Shown piece after piece: positions 60,012 to 64,000 of a stretch of DNA of 64,000 bases (positions are counted from its first letter, which is position 1; each line of letters begins with the position of its first letter). Position numbers and translations under genes: made by a program. The stretch covers positions 4,381,113 to 4,445,112 of the forward strand of contig NZ_LIGI01000001.1 of NCBI RefSeq assembly GCF_001273955.1. Reading direction: 5' to 3'. The DNA is from Bacillus sp. FJAT-27245. Lineage in GTDB: Bacteria; Bacillota; Bacilli; Bacillales; Cytobacillaceae. Under the pieces are notes generated by a model, which was not told the origin of the DNA, did no database searches, and saw nothing but the letters and a program-made list of their open reading frames with translations.

Positions 60012-61253
60012 CTAAATATCTCCTTCACCAAGCTGGATGGTCGTCTCCATTTGTTTGCCCCCGCGGTAAAACTTGATTGCCATCTTCTCGCCAATTTTCT
60101 TCTTATTGTAGAGATGCCTGCGGAGATCAATGGCATCCTTTATTTTCTCTCCATCCATTGATACGATGACATCCAGTTCTTTGAGCCCCGCTTTATCGGC
60201 TGGTGAGTTCGGTACGACATGCCTGAGGGCGACTCCATAATTCACATCCCCTGGCAACTGCAGTTCCCCATGCTGGAACGAAGTGGGCAGATCTGATACA
60301 GATCGTAAATCGACACCCATGTAAGGGCGGCGCACTTCGCCGTATTTTTCGAGGTCGGCAATCACCGGCTTTGCATAATTGATAGGAATGGACAGCCCAA
60401 TTCCTTCAACAGCGCTTTGGGCAATCTTCATTGAGTTGATGCCGATTACCTGGCCTGCAATATTGATAAGCGCCCCTCCGCTGTTACCCGGGTTGATGGC
60501 TGCATCCGTCTGGATAACATCCGCCTGCCAGTCGGCAATTCCATCCTGGTTTATATCGACTGGAATGGCCCGTTCAAGGCCGGAAATGATCCCTTTCGTA
60601 ACCGAACCGGAAAAGGTCAGCCCAAGCGGGTTCCCGATTGCAATGACCGGTTCTCCTGGCTTCAATCGCTCGGAGTCGCCAAATTCCGCAACTGTTTTAA
60701 TCTTATCTGAACTGACTTCCAGGACGGCGAGATCCGTCCATACGTCACTGCCCTTTAGTTTGGCAGGTATTTTATTGCCATCCGATAGGGTTACTTCGAG
60801 CTCGTTCGCTCCATCCACTACATGGTGGTTCGTCACGATATATGCCTTATTTCCAGTTACTTTATAAATAACTCCCGATCCCGTTCCGGCGGATTGCTCC
60901 TGGTCCTCACTGAACCAAAATCCCCGCGACGTTCTGATATTGCTTATACCGACGACGGCATCGGCGGCCTTTTCAACCGCTTTCGTTACATCTGTTTCCA
61001 CATCGACAGCCACCTGTTTCCGGACTTCTGTTGTTGCTCCTCCAATTCCTGCAGCCGTTTCCAGTGCCGGCCCGTTTGTCGGTGCCACTTTATAAGGGAG
61101 CAGCCCCGCATCCGAGAGAAAAGGAACAGATAGAATAACGAGGAAAGCTCCAATCATCGCCCCGATAAGGCTGGTGAGGAAATAGCCTTTTCTGCTCTTT
61201 TTCGGCTCCGGTTCCTTATACCTGGACTGGTAGTCATGGTCATAATATCCCAT
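60012..61253 (-). CDS. htrC: Membrane-anchored HtrA-family serine protease (YycK/HtrC)
   Basis: A 413-residue S1C protease: short cytoplasmic N-terminus, one membrane anchor (about 26-46, 'LIGAMIGAFLVILSVPFL'), protease domain with catalytic His ('VTNHHVVDGANE'), Asp ('WTDLAVLEV') and Ser ('NPGNSGGALIN'), and a C-terminal PDZ domain ('SPADKAGLKELDVIVSMDGE'). It acts outside the membrane in protein quality control. It lies downstream of walJ as in Bacillus subtilis, but a terminator and a 217-base gap suggest separate transcription. Confidence 0.94.
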   Translation of the reverse strand: MGYYDHDYQSRYKEPEPKKSRKGYFLTSLIGAMIGAFLVILSVPFLSDAGLLPYKVAPTNGPALETAAGIGGATTEVRKQVAVDVETDVTKAVEKAADAVVGISNIRTSRGFWFSEDQEQSAGTGSGVIYKVTGNKAYIVTNHHVVDGANELEVTLSDGNKIPAKLKGSDVWTDLAVLEVSSDKIKTVAEFGDSERLKPGEPVIAIGNPLGLTFSGSVTKGIISGLERAIPVDINQDGIADWQADVIQTDAAINPGNSGGALINIAGQVIGINSMKIAQSAVEGIGLSIPINYAKPVIADLEKYGEVRRPYMGVDLRSVSDLPTSFQHGELQLPGDVNYGVALRHVVPNSPADKAGLKELDVIVSMDGEKIKDAIDLRRHLYNKKKIGEKMAIKFYRGGKQMETTIQLGEGDI

Positions 61254-61412
61254 AATACAATTCCTCCTTCAAAACTGCCAAAACGCATGCCACTTTTAAA
61301 CTAATTATACTCCCCCCACGGAATATTTCGAATGGAAACGCATCACCCCAAGACTCTTTTTTCAACGCATAACTCTACTCGGCATTTCATTTCCGCAAAA
61401 TCTTCGGCCATA

Positions 61413-61462
61413 TAAAGAAAAGAGCAAACATACCATCCAAAAGGACGTATATTTACTCTTTT
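61413..61462 (-). terminator. Terminator between walJ and htrC
   Basis: On the minus strand AAAAGAGTAAATATAC / GTATGTTTGCTCTTTT with a 13-base loop, then CTTTAT. It would end the yycHI-walJ operon. Confidence 0.75.
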
Positions 61463-61470
61463 AAGCAATC

Positions 61471-62265
61471 CTACACAGCGGTCAACGCTGTCGGGATGCG
61501 TGGGTCTGTATCATATAGATCAAACTGCTCGCCGATCCGGATGCCCCTCGTTTCAAGCGTCTGGGCAACGGCCATCCTTGCCAGGTCCTTCATATTGTTG
61601 TCCAGGCTTAAATGAGCCAGGTATATCCTTTTTGTTTTGTCCCCGGCAACCTCGCTCATCGCAATTGCGGCATCCTCATTCGAGACGTGCCCGACATCGC
61701 TCAAGATCCGGCGCTTGACGTTCCAGGGGTATCTTCCCATCCTGAGCATCTGGACATCATGGTTGCTTTCAAACACATATGCGTCCGCATTCTCGATGGT
61801 TCCCTTCATACGGTCACTTACATAGCCCGTGTCGGTAATCAAAACAAGCTTCTTTCCGCCTGAATGAAAAACATAGAACATCGGCTCGGCAGCATCATGC
61901 GAAACGCCAAACGACTCAATATCGAGCGAACCAAAGCTCTTGACCGTTTCCATTCCGAAAACAAACTTCTGCTCTGTCGGGATTTCCCCGATGCAGTGCT
62001 CCATTGCTTTCCATGTCTTTTCGTTCGCATAGATCGGAAGCTTGTACTTGCGCGCGGCGACGCCCAATCCTTTCACATGGTCACTGTGCTCATGGGTGAC
62101 CAAGATTCCGGACAAGTCACGCATATCACGGCCAATTTTCTGAAAAAGGCCTTCGAGCTGCTTTCCGCTCAAGCCCGCATCCACCAAAAATGAGTGCTCG
62201 CCCGATTCCACATAGATGGCGTTTCCTGTACTCCCGCTTGCAAGCACACTAAATTGCAATGTCAT
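61471..62265 (-). CDS. walJ: MBL-fold exonuclease-like protein WalJ (YycJ)
   Basis: A 264-residue metallo-beta-lactamase protein. It begins '[20 protein letters not shown]', the conserved YycJ start, with '[13 protein letters not shown]' (HxHxDH), 'ITDTGYVSD' and '[13 protein letters not shown]'. In Bacillaceae it belongs to the walRK operon; links to cell division and DNA repair have been reported. The ATG at 62265 follows GGAGTG and gives the family length. It overlaps the yycI end region. Confidence 0.93.
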   Translation of the reverse strand: MTLQFSVLASGSTGNAIYVESGEHSFLVDAGLSGKQLEGLFQKIGRDMRDLSGILVTHEHSDHVKGLGVAARKYKLPIYANEKTWKAMEHCIGEIPTEQKFVFGMETVKSFGSLDIESFGVSHDAAEPMFYVFHSGGKKLVLITDTGYVSDRMKGTIENADAYVFESNHDVQMLRMGRYPWNVKRRILSDVGHVSNEDAAIAMSEVAGDKTKRIYLAHLSLDNNMKDLARMAVAQTLETRGIRIGEQFDLYDTDPRIPTALTAV

Positions 62266-62270
62266 TCCGT

Positions 62271-63071
62271 TCACTCCGTTACTCCGTTTTCCTCGCTCCC
62301 AAACGGGATCACCTGGCCCTCGAATGCATTGACATACAAATTCTTGCCGTTATCAATGACAAAGCGCCATGTCGGGGCGAATACCTGTGAAGAGGCAAGC
62401 GGCACAATCGTCGAATAGCCAAGCTCAACTTTTATTATCTTGCTTTTTGGCTCGATTAACCCCTTTTGGACGAGGATTCCCAACGCCTTTAGCGGCTGGA
62501 TGACCTCTTCCTTCACATCCAGCTTCTTAATGTCCTCAAAATACGTCTGTTCGTACGAAACAATTTGGTTTTTATCATTCAACTCGAAAACAATCTTGCC
62601 ATTTCCATTCACACTTTGGTACAAAAATTTATTCTGGTACTGTTGGAAATACGTAATTGTTTTTTTCTTATCGTCCCGTTCCCAATACTGATATTCCCTG
62701 CCAAACAGGATATTTTCATTGATGAACCCGGCCAGCGAAATTGGTTCGGCATTTTCATCCAGTTGATATGGCTCGGACAATTTTGAAACAAGGACGCTCT
62801 TTTCTCTTATGATAATCGACTGGTTCTTCAGTTTTTCTTTATCATCTTTTGTAAATTCCTTGATTTTTGCCCGGACATATTGATCCTTTATTGCTGCTTT
62901 GGGCATTGCTTCATAGGTAATATCGGCCGCCTTGAGCTGGTCCTCAACGGAAGTCTCCTTCATCATTTCAAGCTGGTTGGCGTTATGCTTCGCCATTAAC
63001 TGATACAGAAGGTAGACGTCCAGGATGAGGAAGGTAATGATGAAGATTGTTTTAATCCTACTCCAATCCAT
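62271..63071 (-). CDS. yycI: WalRK regulator YycI
   Basis: A 266-residue protein with one N-terminal membrane segment ('[21 protein letters not shown]') and an extracytoplasmic YycI domain ('[20 protein letters not shown]', '[20 protein letters not shown]'). YycI and YycH bind the sensor kinase WalK and adjust its activity in cell-wall homeostasis. It overlaps yycH by 14 bases and abuts walJ, so the three are co-translated. Confidence 0.93.
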   Translation of the reverse strand: MDWSRIKTIFIITFLILDVYLLYQLMAKHNANQLEMMKETSVEDQLKAADITYEAMPKAAIKDQYVRAKIKEFTKDDKEKLKNQSIIIREKSVLVSKLSEPYQLDENAEPISLAGFINENILFGREYQYWERDDKKKTITYFQQYQNKFLYQSVNGNGKIVFELNDKNQIVSYEQTYFEDIKKLDVKEEVIQPLKALGILVQKGLIEPKSKIIKVELGYSTIVPLASSQVFAPTWRFVIDNGKNLYVNAFEGQVIPFGSEENGVTE

Positions 63072-64000
63072 GCCGCATCACCCCCAACTCTTCCGTGCTG
63101 ATTTGAACCCATTTTTTATTGTAGAGGTAAAACCAGGCGGGCTCCAGAGTGATAAGCCTGTTGGATGCGGAGTCCCTTTCCATCCTGTAGCCCAGGACCA
63201 AATCCTCAAGAAGCTCCGGCTTGAAACCTTTTTGCTTTTTCAAAAACTCCAAAGCTTCCCTTCCGGACGGACGAACAACTTTTGTCGTTTCAAACGGAAG
63301 CTCCATCGCAAAAGTCGGCCTGGTTAATCTGGTAATTTCATTCTTTCCCCAGAACTCATTGATTTCCGAAAGGCCTTCTTCATTGAATATTGGGTATCCA
63401 TCCATGCTGTAAAGCCGGAAAGTTACCCGCTGGGAAGCTTCATCAAGGTAGACAAACCGGTATGGGTCAGTCCAGCCGTAATGTTCATTAATAAAATCAA
63501 TGCTCCGCCTTAGCAGGTTCGTGGATCCGGACAAATATCCGTTATCTTCCGAGGGATTAATGAACACAAGCAGATGCTTGTTCGTGTAAATATTCATTTT
63601 GCTGGAATCGTTCGCATATTCCTCACCTGTACTGACAATGCTTTTTTGCACAAGGCTTGGGTTACTGAAAAGGGCTTCTTTAAATTCATCGGATTCCAAG
63701 ATTTTTGGCCAATACTTATACGCTCGCATTTCCGTTTCTTCTTCTGGAAGAAAGATTGTCCGCTTTTCAGTTGCTTCAAATGCAAAATAAGCCGGGTTCT
63801 GTCCCGCCCGTTCATAAAAGCTGCGGTTGAACTGGGTTAAAAGCGATGCGGAGATATAGCTGATATAAATCTCCCGGGTCCTCGAATTCGCGAAGTAAAC
63901 AACGCCTCTGTCTTTCTGGAGGCTTTTCATATCGATAACAATTCGGTCGAACTGGAAGGATGGCAGTTTTTTCTCCTCGAAGTTCAGGATATTCCTGAAA
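63058..64000 (-). CDS. yycH: WalRK regulator YycH, C-terminal part (5' end outside the window)
   Basis: The minus-strand frame is open through the right edge; the ATG at 63930 is internal, since upstream codons ('FEEKKLPSFQFDRIVIDM') continue the protein. The visible 313 residues match the YycH C-terminal domains ('DEASQRVTFRLYSMDGYPIF', 'LVLGYRMERD', 'EPAWFYLYNKKW'). It is the partner of YycI in controlling WalK. walK and walR are expected just beyond 64000. Confidence 0.9.
   Translation of the reverse strand, partial: FRNILNFEEKKLPSFQFDRIVIDMKSLQKDRGVVYFANSRTREIYISYISASLLTQFNRSFYERAGQNPAYFAFEATEKRTIFLPEEETEMRAYKYWPKILESDEFKEALFSNPSLVQKSIVSTGEEYANDSSKMNIYTNKHLLVFINPSEDNGYLSGSTNLLRRSIDFINEHYGWTDPYRFVYLDEASQRVTFRLYSMDGYPIFNEEGLSEINEFWGKNEITRLTRPTFAMELPFETTKVVRPSGREALEFLKKQKGFKPELLEDLVLGYRMERDSASNRLITLEPAWFYLYNKKWVQISTEELGVMRHGLE

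Noticed and set aside
60379..60867. 162-codon plus-strand ORF inside htrC
   Set aside because: Antisense shadow of the well-supported HtrA protease.
1..64000. tRNA, rRNA or intact insertion sequence
   Set aside because: No cloverleaf-forming sequence with a TTCGANTC-type T-arm, no rRNA core sequence and no complete transposase frame was seen.

Overview
The window reads as chromosomal DNA of a low-to-medium GC, spore-former-type Firmicute (Bacillaceae; something like Bacillus, Neobacillus or a close genus). The evidence is strong AAGGAGG-type ribosome binding sites with frequent TTG and GTG starts, intrinsic terminators with T-tracts, purine and lysine riboswitches, and the conserved block yycH-yycI-walJ-htrC-yyzF-rlmH at the right end. 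In Bacillus that block lies next to walRK, close to the replication origin. No tRNA, rRNA, CRISPR array or intact insertion sequence was seen.

Layout. 1-0.4 kb: the tail of an MltG/YceG-like protein. 0.4-7.6 kb: a LacI-controlled operon with a nucleoside hydrolase, a complete ECF importer (S, T, A, A), ribokinase and an EamA exporter. 7.6-13 kb: one AT-rich 4.9-kb gene for a secreted leucine-rich-repeat protein with ten ~90-residue carboxypeptidase-regulatory-like repeats. 13-17.8 kb: a Bacillaceae intergenic repeat, an MFS transporter and two tandem M20D amidohydrolases. 17.8-23.3 kb (minus): glycerate kinase, a DASS transporter, a two-component system and a PepSY protein in one tight operon. 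23.5-27.2 kb (minus): a permease with two M20 amidohydrolases. 27.6-28.4 kb: an RluA-type pseudouridine synthase. 28.6-33.9 kb (minus): two units sharing a GntR operator (NCS1 permease-deoD, and gntR-ADP-ribosylglycohydrolase-PfkB kinase). 34.2-36 kb: two small secreted proteins. 36.2-39 kb: a guanine-type riboswitch, nucleoside hydrolase, NupC-like transporter and an lrgB relic. 39.1-41.5 kb (minus): an MBL hydrolase and pucG. 42-44.6 kb (minus): an amino-acid ABC importer behind a lysine riboswitch. 44.7-49.7 kb: rocB-like gene, LysR, hutG and gltS. 50-54.4 kb (minus): RraA-like, amidase, cytosine-deaminase-like and SDR genes. 54.7-55.1 kb: a decayed serine recombinase. 55.5-58.7 kb: MBL (UPF0173), LysR and a CofE-like gene. 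58.7-64 kb (minus): a degenerate small ORF, then the conserved rlmH-to-yycH block with a DnaA-box cluster.

How the genes fit together. The dominant theme is scavenging of nucleosides, purines and amino-acid derivatives. Three independent nucleoside units use different import and cleavage chemistry: ECF plus hydrolase plus ribokinase; NCS1 plus phosphorylase plus PfkB kinase; CNT plus hydrolase. Each has its own control (LacI, GntR, guanine riboswitch). PucG (purine-ring degradation), HutG-GltS (histidine to glutamate), the RocB-like peptidase, the lysine-controlled ABC importer and four further M20 amidohydrolases extend this to nitrogen recovery. The accessory genes sit immediately downstream of rlmH and include two clear gene relics, so the segment behaves like a variable zone beside a conserved origin-proximal core.
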